NCBI GenBank assembly: GCA_964057225.1
Contig: OZ059894.1
Coordinates: 9,186,131 to 9,250,130, forward strand
Origin: Auanema rhodensis
Lineage: Eukaryota; Nematoda; Chromadorea; Rhabditida; Rhabditidae
Reading direction: 5' to 3'
DNA length: 64,000 nt
In this document: positions 34,569 through 46,875 of the stretch, piece after piece
Layout of the letters: every line of letters starts with the position of its first letter
How positions within the stretch are numbered: position 1 is the stretch's first letter
Notes under the pieces: generated by a model
Databases searched by the model: none
Told to the model about the DNA's origin: nothing
What the model saw: only the letters and a program-made list of their open reading frames with translations
Translations under genes and position numbers: made by a program

Positions 34569-35530
34569 CAATTGTTTCATATATAATAAATACTTAATTT
34601 CACTCATTTGTTCTCTCTCTCTTTTTTTTTTTTTTCCATAACACAAACTTTGGTCGAGCTTATTAATAAAGAAGGAGTGCGTGCGCCTTGGGAAAATGGC
34701 TCATGTGCACGTTATTATTAAAAGCCGTGGGCGATTCTTTTTCGGAATGATTTTGGCATGCTAATGAGATTCCGAGAATATTTAAAAAGATTGCTCATTT
34801 TACTAATGGACTGAGACCAAAGCTCGTTTATAAAACGCAATTTTTTTCTTTAAACCATTCTACTAATTTATAGAATATTACAATATGAATACTACGGTAG
34901 GTGTGTGGGAATATCTTATGATGTTAGCAACAAAAATGAGCTGAGGAAGGTGACACATTCTACGGAGAAGAAAACATCCGTAGCCCATGTGCTTTCGCCA
35001 AAATGACCTGACAGGCAATAAAATTTGTGCCAGGATTTTTCGGACTAGTGTGGTCTATTCTCACAATCAAAAAAAAAATAAAAACCGAATAACGGCTCCC
35101 GCAAAAATATTTAGTTAGCATGCTCTTTTACGCCTGAATTTAACTTTCAAATCTCTAGTCCTGACCACAATAAAATATTAAACTTTGTGCGCTTTCAAAA
35201 TTTCATTCTAACTCCTCGTTGCCAAATAATAATGTAATCAAAATTTCGTTTGGTGAAATTGTCCCCTATTTCGATCCAAACGTCCTCAAAAAAAAATGCA
35301 AGAGAAGCGGTGCAGGATACGGTATTATAAGGGTGGACACTCAGACGGTTTTATGAGTGGGGACAGCGGGTGAAATTTCAAAATTATGTAGTCCTAGCTC
35401 TCTAAAAGAGAGATCCCTTGTACCTGCACCTTATACAAGTTGGCGCCCTCATTATGTTGCTAACCGTGGAGGAAGTTTTAATTTAGATATCAAAATATGG
35501 ACTTTTTATGCGAGTTTTTGCGACAAAAAT
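34569..35530. other. Gypsy 5' leader, distal part
   Basis: Contains the poly(A) signal of the antisense gene (34585-34590), a pyrimidine/T run at 34611-34635, and otherwise no convincing frame on either strand. Its end next to the LTR is conserved in the non-autonomous element (aaaaagtccat, ctaaatta). Confidence 0.5.
34585..34590 (+). terminator. Poly(A) signal of the antisense gene
   Basis: AATAAA, 17 nt downstream of the TAA of the antisense frame. Confidence 0.55.
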
Positions 35531-35551
35531 GAGTTCGAGGTGGAACCTCCA
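35531..35551 (-). promoter_or_regulatory. Primer-binding site, tRNA-Gln type
   Basis: On the minus strand TGGAGGTTCCACC (35551-35539) abuts the LTR and complements the 13 terminal nucleotides of nematode tRNA-Gln. TCGAACTC (35538-35531) fits the T-loop region of the same tRNA after a skip of five bases. The tRNA sequence is from general knowledge. Confidence 0.8.
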
Positions 35552-35917
35552 CGTTCCATTATGCTCCTACGTATATTGAACAGACCATTGTAGTCTGCTC
35601 AACTACGCGTATAGTATTCCATAAGTGTAGCGGTATGGAAACAGAGCATAAGGATTACATAAGATAAGGAAATATATAGGTTTATTATACACAATACAAT
35701 ATCATTACAATACATTAACACAAGGATAAAGTAAACTACATTTACAAGACAAAGACTAATATATAAGATTAACTAAGTTAGATGCAAACCGTCCATGGGC
35801 TTGCAAAGGGGCGAACTCCCGAATAGGGGCATGAGGGAAGGCGGTGCCATTCCTCATTCCTCTAGTCGGTCTGGCTCTAACCCTGCAGTTACATATATAG
35901 AGTCTCCGAATGGAACG
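35552..35917 (-). repeat. 5' LTR of the Gypsy element
   Basis: 366 bp, identical to 26540-26905. It is followed by the gttc target duplication (35918-35921). Confidence 0.93.
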
Positions 35918-36827
35918 GTTCAAACTCTGGAATTCTGGAAACTGAATAAAACTCATTACTGAAACCGAAACTAGGATTCAGAGGACCGATAGAACTCAGA
36001 AAAAGAATATTTCAAGGTGTCGGAAGGTAAAACATTGCCCCGAACCAGGATCGAACTGGTGACCTTTAGATCTTCAGTCTAACGCTCTCCCAACTGAGCT
36101 ATCGAGGCTATGATTAGACAGAATAAGGAATTCTTGAAGAGTTATCAGGAACAGAAAACTATAGTTGAAATCAATTCCAATGTTCAAACTCTGGAATTCT
36201 GGAAACTGAATAAAACTCATTACTGAAACCGAAACTAGGATTCAGAGGACCGATAGAACTCAGAAAAAGAATATTTCAAGGTGTCGGAAGGTAAAACATT
36301 GCCCCGAACCAGGATCGAACTGGTGACCTTTAGATCTTCAGTCTAACGCTCTCCCAACTGAGCTATCGAGGCTCTGATTAGACAGAATAAAGAATTCTTG
36401 AAGAGTTATCAGGAACAGAAAACTATTGTTGAAATCAATTCCAATGTTCAAACTCTGGAATTCTGGAAACTGAATAAAACTCATTACTGAAACCGAAACT
36501 AGGATTCAGATGACCGAGAGAACCCAGAAAAGGAATATTTCAAGGTGTCGGAAGGTAAAACATTGCCCCGAACCAGGATCGAACTGGTGACCTTTAGATC
36601 TTCAGTCTAACGCTCTCCCAACTGAGCTATCGAGGCTCTGATTAGACAGAATAAAGAATTCTTGAAGAGTTATCAGGAACAGAAAACTATTGTTGAAATC
36701 AATTCCAATGTTCAAACTCTGGAATTCTGGAAACTGAATAATACTCATTACTGAAACCGAAACTAGGATTCAGAGGACCGATAGAACTCAGAAAAAGAAT
36801 ATTTCAAGGTGTCTGAAGGTAAAACAT

Positions 36828-36900
36828 TGCCCCGAACCAGGATCGAACTGGTGATCTTTAGATCTTCAGTCTAACGCTCTCCCAACTGAGCTATCGAGGC
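36828..36900 (-). tRNA. tRNA-Phe copy, G46A
   Basis: Same variable-loop allele as 26126. The two are three units apart once the Gypsy element is discounted, so this is probably a short block duplication. Confidence 0.87.
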
Positions 36901-37091
36901 TATGAGTAGAGAGAATAAAGAATTCTTGAAGAGTTATGAGGAACAGAAAACCACTGTTGAAATCAATTCGAATGTTCAAACTCTGGAATCCTGGAAACTG
37001 AATAATACTCATTACTGAAACCGAAACTAGGATTCAGATGACCGAGAGAACCCAGAAAAGGAATATTTCAAGGTGTCGGAAGGTAAAACAT

Positions 37092-37164
37092 TGCCCCGAA
37101 CCAGGATCGAACTGGTGACCTTTAGATCTTCAGTTTAACGCTCTCCCAACTGAGCTATCGAGGC
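37092..37164 (-). tRNA. tRNA-Phe copy, G30A
   Basis: Plus strand cagtctaac reads cagtttaac. The G30-C40 anticodon-stem pair becomes A-C. Anticodon unchanged. Confidence 0.86.
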
Positions 37165-40100
37165 TATGATTAGACAGAATAAAGAATTCTTGAAGAGTTA
37201 TCAGGAACAGAAAACTATTGTTGAAATCAATTCCAATGTTCAAACTCTGGAATTCTGGAAACTGAATAATACTCATTACTGAAACCGAAACTAGAATTCA
37301 GATGACGGATAGAACTCAGAAAAAGAATATTTCAAGGTGTCTGAAGGTAAAACATTGCCCCGAACCAGGATCGAACTGGTGACCTTTAGATCTTCAGTCT
37401 AACGCTCTCCCAACTGAGCTATCGAGGCTATGATAAGATAGAATAAAGAATTCTTGAAGAGTTATCAGGAACAGAAAACTATTGTTGAAAGCAATTCCAA
37501 TGTTCAAACTCTGGAATTCTGGAAACTGAATAATACTCATTACTGAAAAAGAAACTAGGATTCAGAGGACCGATAGAACTCAGAAAAAGAATATTTCAAG
37601 GTGTCTGAAGGTAAAACATTGCCCCGAACCAGGATCGAACTGGTGACCTTTAGATCTTCAGTCTAACGCTCTCCCAACTGAGCTATCGAGGCTCTGATTA
37701 GACAGAATAAAGAATTCTTGAAGAGTTATCAGGAACAGAAAACTATTGTTGAAATCAATTCCAATGTTCAAACTCTGGAATTCTGGAAACTGAATAAAAC
37801 TCATTACTGAAACCGAAACTAGGATTCAGAGGACCGATAGAACTCAGAAAAAGAATATTTCAAGGTGTCTGAAGGTAAAACATTGCCCCGAACCAGGATC
37901 GAACTGGTGACCTTTAGATCTTCAGTCTAACGCTCTCCCAACTGAGCTATCGAGGCTATGATTAGACAGAATAAAGAATTCTTGAAGAGTTATCAGGAAC
38001 AGAAAACTATTGTTGAAATCAATTCCAATGTTCAAACTCTGGAATCCTGGAAACTGAATAATACTCATTACTGAAACCGAAACTAGGATTCAGATGACCG
38101 AGAGAACCCAGAAAAGGAATATTTCAAGGTGTCGGAAGGTAAAACATTGCCCCGAACCAGGATCGAACTGGTGACCTTTAGATCTTCAGTCTAACGCTCT
38201 CCCAACTGAGCTATCGAGGCTATGATAAGACAGAATAAAGAATTCTTGAAGAGTTATCAGGAACAGAAAACTATTGTTGAAAGCAATTCCAATGTTCAAA
38301 CTCTGGAATTCTGGAAACTGAATAATACTCATTACTGAAACCGAAACTAGGATTCAGAGGACCGATAGAACTCAGAAAAAGAATATTTCAAGGTGTCTGA
38401 AGGTAAAACATTGCCCCGAACCAGGATCGAACTGGTGACCTTTAGATCTTCAGTCTAACGCTCTCCCAACTGAGCTATCGAGGCTATGATAAGACAGAAT
38501 AAAGAATTCTTGAAGAGTTATCAGGAACAAAAAACCACAGTTGAAATCAATTCGAGTGTTCAAACTCTGGAATCCTTAAATCTGAATAATACTCATTACT
38601 GAAACCTAAGCTAGGATTCAGAGGACCGATAGAACTCAGAAAAAGAATATTTCAAGGTGTCTGAAGGTAAAACATTGCCCCGAACCAGGATCGAACTGGT
38701 GACCTTTAGATCTTCAGTCTAACGCTCTCCCAACTGAGCTATCGAGGCTATGATAAGACAGAATAAAGAATTCTTGAAGAGTTATCAGGAACAAAAAACC
38801 ACAGTTGAAATCAATTCGAGTGTTCAAACTCTGGAATCCTTAAATCTGAATAATACTCATTACTGAAACCTAAGCTAGGATTCAGATGACCGAGAGAACC
38901 CAGAAAAGGAATATTTCAAGGTGTCGGAAGGTAAAACATTGCCCCGAACCAGGATCGAACTGGTGACCTTTAGATCTTCAGTCTAACGCTCTCCCAACTG
39001 AGCTATCGAGGCTATGATAAGACAGAATAAAGAATTCTTGAAGAGTTATCAGGAACAGAAAACTATTGTTGAAAGCAATTCCAATGTTCAAACTCTGGAA
39101 TTCTGGAAACTGAATAATACTCATTACTGAAACCGAAACTAGGATTCAGAGGACCGATAGAACTCAGAAAAAGAATATTTCAAGGTGTCTGAAGGTAAAA
39201 CATTGCCCCGAACCAGGATCGAACTGGTGACCTTTAGATCTTCAGTCTAACGCTCTCCCAACTGAGCTATCGAGGCTCTGATTAGACAAAATAAAGAATT
39301 CTTGAAGAGTTATCAGGAACAGAAAACTATTGTTGAAAGCAATTCCAATGTTCAAACTCTGGAATTCTGGAAACTGAATAATACTCATTACTGAAACCGA
39401 AACTAGGATTCAGAGGACCGATAGAACTCAGAAAAAGAATATTTCAAGGTGTCTGAAGGTAAAACATTGCCCCGAACCAGGATCGAACTGGTGACCTTTA
39501 GATCTTCAGTCTAACGCTCTCCCAACTGAGCTATCGAGGCTCTGATTAGACAGAATAAAGAATTCTTGAAGAGTTATCAGGAACAGAAAACTATTGTTGA
39601 AATCAATTCCAATGTTCAAACTCTGGAATTCTGGAAACTGAATAAAACTCATTACTGAAACCGAAACTAGGATTCAGAGGACCGATAGAACTCAGAAAAA
39701 GAATATTTCAAGGTGTCGGAAGGTAAAACATTGCCCCGAACCAGGATCGAACTGGTGACCTTTAGATCTTCAGTCTAACGCTCTCCCAACTGAGCTATCG
39801 AGGCTATGATTAGACAGAATAAAGAATTCTTGAAGAGTTATCAGGAACAGAAAACTATTGTTGAAATCAATTCGAATGTTCAAACTCTGGAATTCTGGAA
39901 ACTGAATAATACTCATTACTGAAACCGAAACTAGGATTCAGAGGACCGATAGAACTCAGAAAAAGAATATTTCAAGGTGTCTGAAGGTAAAACATTGCCC
40001 CGAACCAGGATCGAACTGGTGACCTTTAGATCTTCAGTCTAACGCTCTCCCAACTGAGCTATCGAGGCTCTGATTAGACAGAATAAAGAATTCTTGAAGA

Positions 40101-40259
40101 GTTATCAGGAACAGAAAACTATTGTTGAAATCAATTCCAATGTTCAAACTCTGGAATCCTGGAAACTGAATAATACTCATTACTGAAACCGAAACTAGGA
40201 TTCAGATGACCGAGAGAACCCAGAAAAGGAATATTTCAAGGTGTCGGAAGGTAAAACAT

Positions 40260-40332
40260 TGCCCCGAACCAGGATCCAACTGGTGACCTTTAGATCTTCA
40301 GTCTAACGCTCTCCCAACTGAGCTATCGAGGC
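40260..40332 (-). tRNA. tRNA-Phe copy, C56G
   Basis: Plus-strand g to c at 40277 alters invariant C56 (G19-C56 elbow pair and B box). Likely non-functional. Confidence 0.83.
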
Positions 40333-41579
40333 TATGATTAGACAGAATAAAGAATTCTTGAAGAGTTATCAGGAACAGAAAACTATTGTTGAAATCAATT
40401 CCAATGTTCAAACTCTGGAATTCTGGAAACTGAATAATACTCATTACTGAAACCGAAACTAGAATTCAGATGACCGATAGAACTCAGAAAAAGAATATTT
40501 CAAGGTGTCTGAGGGTAAAACATTGCCCCGAACCAGGATCGAACTGGTGACCTTTAGATCTTCAGTCTAACGCTCTCCCAACTGAGCTATCGAGGCTATG
40601 ATTAGACAGAATAAAGAATTCTTGAAGAGTTATCAGGAACAGAAAACTATTGTTGAAATCAATTCCAATGTTCAAACTCTGGAATTCTGGAAACTGAATA
40701 ATACTCATTACTGAAACCGAAACTAGAATTCAGATGACCGATAGAACTCAGAAAAAGAATATTTCAAGGTGTCTGAGGGTAAAACATTGCCCCGAACCAG
40801 GATCGAACTGGTGACCTTTAGATCTTCAGTCTAACGCTCTCCCAACTGAGCTATCGAGGCTATGAGTAGAGAGAATAAAGAATTCTTGAAGAGTTATGAG
40901 GAACAGAAAACCACTGTTGAAAGAAATTCCAATGTTCAAACTCTGGAATTCTGGAAACTGAATAATACTCATTACTGAAACCGAAACTAGGATTCAGATG
41001 ACCGAGAGAACCCAGAAAAGGAATATTTCAAGGTGTCGGAAGGTAAAACATTGCCCCGAACCAGGATCGAACTGGTGACCTTTAGATCTTCAGTCTAACG
41101 CTCTCCCAACTGAGCTATCGAGGCTATGATTAGACAGAATAAAGAATTCTTGAAGAGTTATCAGGAACAGAAAACTATCGTTGAAATCAATTCCAATGTT
41201 CAAACTCTGGAATTCTGGAAACTGAATAATACTCATTACTGAAACCGAAACTAGGATTCAGAGGACCGATAGAACTCAGAAAAAGAATATTTCAAGGTGT
41301 CGGAAGGTAAAACATTGCCCCGAACCAGGATCGAACTGGTGACCTTTAGATCTTCAGTCTAACGCTCTCCCAACTGAGCTATCGAGGCTATGATTAGAGA
41401 GAATAAAGAATTCTTGAAGAGTTATCAGGAACAGAAAACTATTGTTGAAATCAATTCGAATGTTCAAACTCTGGAATCCTGGAAACTGAATAATACTCAT
41501 TACTGAAACCGAAACTAGGATTCAGATGACCGAGAGAACCCAGAAAAGGAATATTTCAAGGTGTCGGAAGGTAAAACAT

Positions 41580-41652
41580 TGCCCCGAACCAGGATCGAAC
41601 TGGTGAGCTTTAGATCTTCAGTCTAACGCTCTCCCAACTGAGCTATCGAGGC
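41580..41652 (-). tRNA. tRNA-Phe copy, G46C
   Basis: Plus strand gtgacc reads gtgagc, a second kind of change at variable-loop position 46. Confidence 0.86.
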
Positions 41653-42899
41653 TATGAGTAAAAAGAATGAAGAATTCTTGAAGAGTTATCAGGAACAGAA
41701 AACTATTGTTGAAATCAATTCCAATGTTCAAACTCTGGAATTCTGGAAACTGAATAATACTCATTACTGAAACCGAAACTAGAATTCAGATGACCGATAG
41801 AACTCAGAAAAAGAATATTTCAAGGTGTCTGAGGGTAAAACATTGCCCCGAACCAGGATCGAACTGGTGACCTTTAGATCTTCAGTCTAACGCTCTCCCA
41901 ACTGAGCTATCGAGGCTATGATTAGACAGAATAAAGAATTCTTGAAGAGTTATCAGGAACAGAAAACTATTGTTGAAAGCAATTCCAATGTTCAAACTCT
42001 GGAATTCTGGAAACTGAATAATACTCATTACTGAAACCGAAACTAGGATTCAGAGGACCGATAGAACTCAGAAAAAGAATATTTCAAGGTGTCTGAAGGT
42101 AAAACATTGCCCCGAACCAGGATCGAACTGGTGACCTTTAGATCTTCAGTCTAACGCTCTCCCAACTGAGCTATCGAGGCTATGATTAGACAGAATAAAG
42201 AATTCTTGAAGAGTTATCAGGAACAGAAAACTATTGTTGAAATCAATTCCAATGTTCAAACTCTGGAATCCTGGAAACTGAATAATACTCATTACTGAAA
42301 CCGAAACTAGGATTCAGATGACCGAGAGAACCCAGAAAAGGAATATTTCAAGGTGTCGGAAGGTAAAACATTGCCCCGAACCAGGATCGAACTGGTGACC
42401 TTTAGATCTTCAGTCTAACGCTCTCCCAACTGAGCTATCGAGGCTATGATTAGACAGAATAAAGAATTCTTGAAGAGTTATCAGGAACAGAAAACTATTG
42501 TTGAAATCAATTCCAATGTTCAAACTTTGGAATTCTGGAAACTGAATAATACTCATTACTGAAACCGAAACTAGGATTCAGATGACCGATAGAACTCAGA
42601 AAAAGAATATTTCAAGGTGTCTGAAGGTAAAACATTGCCCCGAACCAGGATCGAACTGGTGACCTTTAGATCTTCAGTCTAACGCTCTCCCAACTGAGCT
42701 ATCGAGGCTATGATTAGACAGAATAAAGAATTCTTGAAGAGTTATCAGGAACAGAAAACTATTGTTGAAATCAATTCCAATGTTCAAACTCTGGAATTCT
42801 GGAAACTGAATAATACTCATTACTGAAACCGAAACTAGGATTCAGATGACCGAGAGAACCCAGAAAAGGAATATTTCAAGGTGTCGGAAGGTAAAACAT

Positions 42900-42972
42900 T
42901 GCCCCGAACCAGGATCGAACTGGTGACCTTTAGATCTTCAGTCTAATGCTCTCCCAACTGAGCTATCGAGGC
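42900..42972 (-). tRNA. tRNA-Phe copy, G26A
   Basis: Plus strand taacgct reads taatgct; position 26, between D and anticodon stems. Its five-unit duplicate at 52023 lacks the change, so the mutation came after that duplication or was corrected in the other copy. Confidence 0.87.
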
Positions 42973-43716
42973 TATGATTAGACAGAATAAAGAATTCTTG
43001 AAGAGTTATCAGGAACAGAAAACCATAGTTGGAATCAATTCCAATGTTCAAACTCTGGAATCCTGGAAACTGAATAATACTCATTACTGAAACCTAAGCT
43101 AGGATTCAGATGACCGATAGAACTCAGAAAAGGAATAATTCAAGGTGTTGGAAGGTAAAACATTGCCCCGAACCAGGATCGAACTGGTGACCTTTAGATC
43201 TTCAGTCTAACGCTCTCCCAACTGAGCTATCGAGGCTATGATTAGACAGAATAAAGAATTCTTGAAGAGTTATCAAGAACAGAAAACCATAGTTGGAATC
43301 AATTCCAATGTTCAAACTCTGGAATCCTGGAAACTGAATAATACTCATTACTGAAACCGAAACTAGGATTCAGAGGACCGATAGAACTCAGAAAAAGAAT
43401 ATTTCAAGGTGTCTGAAGGTAAAACATTGCCCCGAACCAGGATCGAACTGGTGACCTTTAGATCTTCAGTCTAACGCTCTCCCAACTGAGCTATCGAGGC
43501 TCTGATTAGACAGAATAAAGAATTCTTGAAGAGTTATCAGGAACAGAAAACTATTGTTGAAAGCAATTCCAATGTTCAAACTCTGGAATTCTGGAAACTG
43601 AATAATACTCATTACTGAAACCGAAACTAGGATTCAGAGGACCGATAGAACTCAGAAAAAGAATATTTCAAGGTGTCTGAAGGTAAAACATTGCCCCGAA
43701 CCAGGATCGAACTGGT

Positions 43717-44132
43717 TATCGCGAATGCGATTATCCATCATTCAATCGATGCAATCTCATCACGTTGGCTGATGAGATTCACGGGCACTCTGTTTTTATA
43801 CCACCGTCGCGGACGGTCGCTTTTCTCTCTCCTCGTTGCTGTCTTTATCTTATGACTCATCTAGTCTGAACCACCGTTTTATCCTTGTCCTTTAGTAAGA
43901 CTATCTCTAGTCTCATTAGTGATGTATATCTAGTCTTATTACATTCACTCTAGTCTTCTATGTATTTTATCTAGTCTTATTATATATCTTCTAGTCCTTA
44001 TATTCTGTATTATGTATATCTGAATGGCATATGAATGAATCTTTCTTCCTCTAATAGTATTTTACGTTAACAGGGCATAGAATAGAAAGTGTGAACCTGG
44101 GAGGCTATTTGAAGAGCCCTCTATCTTCAAAA
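43717..44132 (+). repeat. 5' LTR of the BEL element
   Basis: 416 bp, tatcgcg...cttcaaaa, identical to the 3' LTR. It does not have the usual TG...CA ends. CTAGTC occurs six times (43861, 43907, 43930, 43950, 43971, 43991). Confidence 0.93.
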
Positions 44133-44144
44133 TGGTGCATCGGC
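44133..44144 (+). promoter_or_regulatory. Primer-binding site, tRNA-Gly(GCC) type
   Basis: TGGTGCATCGGC directly after the LTR is complementary to the 3' terminal 12 nt (with CCA) of the nematode tRNA-Gly whose acceptor begins GCATCGG. The match ends there. It fixes the LTR end. Confidence 0.78.
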
Positions 44145-45675
44145 ATCACTTTCTACTCTATGACCTTTCTATTGCGCTACTTTATCTTTTTTCTTTTTTT
44201 TTCTTCAAGCCAGTCTGCTCGTTAATAGTGACTCGTTGGATGTCCTTTACAGTATAAGTTCACTGATCTAAATACTCTAAAGGAATCGTATGTCAGTATG
44301 ACATAATTGGTTGTTAAATATTGTCTAGATATCAGTGATAATTAAACATTATTTAAAATTTTGGTTGATACCATATTTTTGTACCACATGATTACAGAAA
44401 GTAACATAGTGGGTTGTTCGCTATATAAACTCTATTGGATTACCCAATGGCTACTTCCTTTAACTTGCCGGCAGTGACTCAGCTGGGATTGATCACCCCT
44501 TATTATGTTTCACAGTATTTTCCTAGGAAGAATATGCGAGAGTACGAGAAAAATGCAGACAAAGTACCAACAAACACATTTTATGGCGATCTTATTTTTA
44601 CTGACTGAGGACAGTGAGAAACAATGATATGAATTACGCATTAGCAAAGCTACCGTCTAAAAACGCTATTTATTCATTTATTCTTTGATTTTGAGACCTT
44701 TTTATATCTTTTATATTTTACGTAACTTTCAATAATCATTGCAAACAGTTTTGATAGACTTCGAGTGCAAAAGTTATTTTAACAATTGTGAATCAATTGA
44801 ATAGGTGACTAAAAGGCATCTTAGACCAATGTCTCCTTGCTATATGAGTAATGCTGTCTGTTTCCTCATCTGTAAAGGAGTCAGTATCTTAGAGATCAAC
44901 GATTATTTGTGAACATGTGTGGAAGGAGCCTATCAACAAGGAACGTCTGTTGACCTACTTGTTGATGTTTGTTTGGTACCCTTGCACTCTCGGTAGGTGT
45001 TGTTTATATAAAAATGCGAAAGAGTTCCGAGTTTTTACTATTTACGGCTTGTTTTATAGTTTTTAAATTTCTTTATTCATCCATTGTCTGTAAATCTATT
45101 GTTTCCAACCATATGAGTCATATGTAACGACCAACGGGTCAATGAGAAAGGTCAGAGTCCAAATCATGAAATTCATAAAATTTATATATTTTATCTTATA
45201 TAAGATCATCACCCACGTTCTATAGGACAAAATACATTAACTATATTGTTAAAATCCTACGCAGATGAAAATTTCTGTGAAAAATCACAAAACATCATAA
45301 TATCCCATCCTACATAGATGAGATAATGATAAGACACGAAAGAGCTACGAATTATCATCCTACGCATGTTAAAGCATAAAATATAAATCTCAGCAAAGGT
45401 TAAGAGATATTTCCAACATTTTGCACCAAAAAGTCGATTTTAGCAAATATGTTGACAAGATACGCGAAAAAAGACAAAAGATGTTGCCATCTGTTCATTG
45501 ACCTGGTGCGGCGCCATTAGCACCACGCAAACATCTCTCACACATTATCTAGGTCATCATCGAATGACATGGAATATCAAAACATTTTAAAATGTTATGA
45601 GAAGTTAACCCACTCGTTTTGTTTCAAACGCATTAAATAATCTCATTTAATAATCTTACATATACTTTTTGCAGA

Positions 45676-45826
45676 TTAGCTCCTCCCTCTTAACATCCCA
45701 CACGGCCTAGCTGCCAGACAGGTCATTCATTCCGCCGCTACAACCAGCCACAGCACCCGACGCCATCTGCTAACCTATTCACCAGACAAGGACAATCGAC
45801 ATCAAGGATCCTCAAGGAGAATCAAG
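45676..45826 (+). other. Possible 5' untranslated exon of the BEL transcript
   Basis: Preceded by ctttttgcag (acceptor ending 45675) and followed by a GTTAGT donor. The composition is less AT-rich than the flanks. It has no ATG-led frame of size. Support is splice-site shape only. Confidence 0.35.
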
Positions 45827-46405
45827 TTAGTTTTCATTTGTTCGCATTAACACTTTAACCGCTTATTGAATTTGAATTGATACTCTCTGGTATCAATTAT
45901 ACATTTACATTAAGTTGGTAAGTTATTTTATAATTTCAATTTGTTTTATTTTAATTTTATTATTTCACATTTTATATTGTTTATATTTCATTCACATCTG
46001 TTATCTTATACAATTTCCTTTGTTCATCTGTCCAGAAATAAATCTTTTGTCTCAAATCACTCATCCTTTTCATACACATACTTTCTGATCAATCAAACAA
46101 TAATATTTTGAATATTTTTTGGATATCCTTATTATATTTCAACCAATTAATATTAATATTGATATTATATTTTTTGATAAAAAACAACAGCATATTTAGT
46201 ATCAAATTACTCAGAAAACTTTACTGAATTCATCCAAGCTAGTTTGCTCACATTTTTTGATCGATTTTGGGAAACTCAATTTTTTCTCTCTATTTCCTAC
46301 AGTAATCTCTCAACTTGAATTGTTCTCTCATCTAGTGAATCATCCAATTTTTCTTTTTTAACCAGAGAAAGATACTTATTGAATTATCTTTGCCTGAACA
46401 ATCTC

Positions 46406-46411
<6 letters not shown>

Positions 46412-46475
<64 letters not shown>

Positions 46476-46514
46476 AAAAATATACTAACTTAGCTAAAAA
46501 AAAAAAAAAAAAAA
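46412..46514. repeat. Poly(A) runs
   Basis: A run of 62 A (46412-46473), an AT-rich gap, then 19 A (46496-46514). The exact lengths may be sequencing or assembly estimates. Confidence 0.9.
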
Positions 46515-46875
46515 TATATTCAAAAGATAAAACATACATTTTTTTACAAAAGATTCCACACAAGTAATTTAACGAAACAGTAACAACTACACGAAAAAAC
46601 TAACAGTATAACTCTCCAAAGAAAAAACTGTTAACAAATATTCAACTAAATATTCATTGTACCTTCTAATAGTGAACTATTTGCTTATCTTATTTGCTTA
46701 TATTACTTGTTTATTTATATTCCTATTTATATTATATATTGTTATTCCTTCTATCGACAGCTATTATATTCGGACTTTAATTCAATTGATTTTAATAATC
46801 AATCCACAAATTAGCTAGATTAAACACAAAATTAACTTGAACAATAATATTTCTCTTCAAACAAAATGATTATGA

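Larger units (their letters stand above)
26540..35917 (-). mobile_element. Full-length Ty3/Gypsy LTR retrotransposon
   Basis: 9378 bp, read on the minus strand. Two LTRs of 366 bp are identical and flanked by the 4-bp duplication gttc (26536-26539 and 35918-35921). Order from its 5' end: LTR, tRNA-Gln primer site, 1.9-kb leader with an antisense gene, one long polyprotein ORF, 0.7-kb 3' region, polypurine tract, LTR. PR-RT-RNase H-IN order and motifs place it in Ty3/Gypsy. The ORF has no stops or shifts and the LTRs do not differ, so the copy looks young and possibly active. It sits in array spacer, 77 bp from the 5' end of the tRNA-Phe gene at 26390. Confidence 0.95.
36036..43500 (-). tRNA. 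Twenty-nine tRNA-Phe(GAA) copies, 36036 + 264k (k = 0-28)
   Basis: From 36036-36108 to 43428-43500. Twenty-four are consensus. Single-base variants start at 36828, 37092, 40260, 41580 and 42900. Confidence 0.95.
35918..43716 (-). repeat. tRNA-Phe satellite, segment 3
   Basis: 7.8 kb with 29 full tRNA copies at an unbroken 264-bp period, ending inside a thirtieth copy where the BEL element has inserted. Spacers are mostly of the gattag / aattctggaaactg type. The last five units recur, nearly unchanged, on the far side of the BEL element. Confidence 0.97.
44145..46865 (+). other. Long BEL leader
   Basis: No convincing ORF. An exon-like, GC-richer block at 45676-45826 is bounded by ctttttgcag and gttagt. 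There is a 9-bp perfect hairpin at 44932-44940 / 44958-44966. The segment 45840-46860 is very AT-rich and contains long A runs. Confidence 0.55.

Noticed and set aside
43673..43855. 60-codon frame across the array/BEL junction
   Set aside because: It runs from satellite spacer through a tRNA into the LTR; chance fusion.
44133..44144. Use of the array's tRNA-Phe as retrotransposon primer
   Set aside because: The tRNA-Phe 3' end would need a site beginning TGGTGCCCCG. The BEL site begins TGGTGCATCG (tRNA-Gly) and the Gypsy site TGGAGGTTCC (tRNA-Gln).
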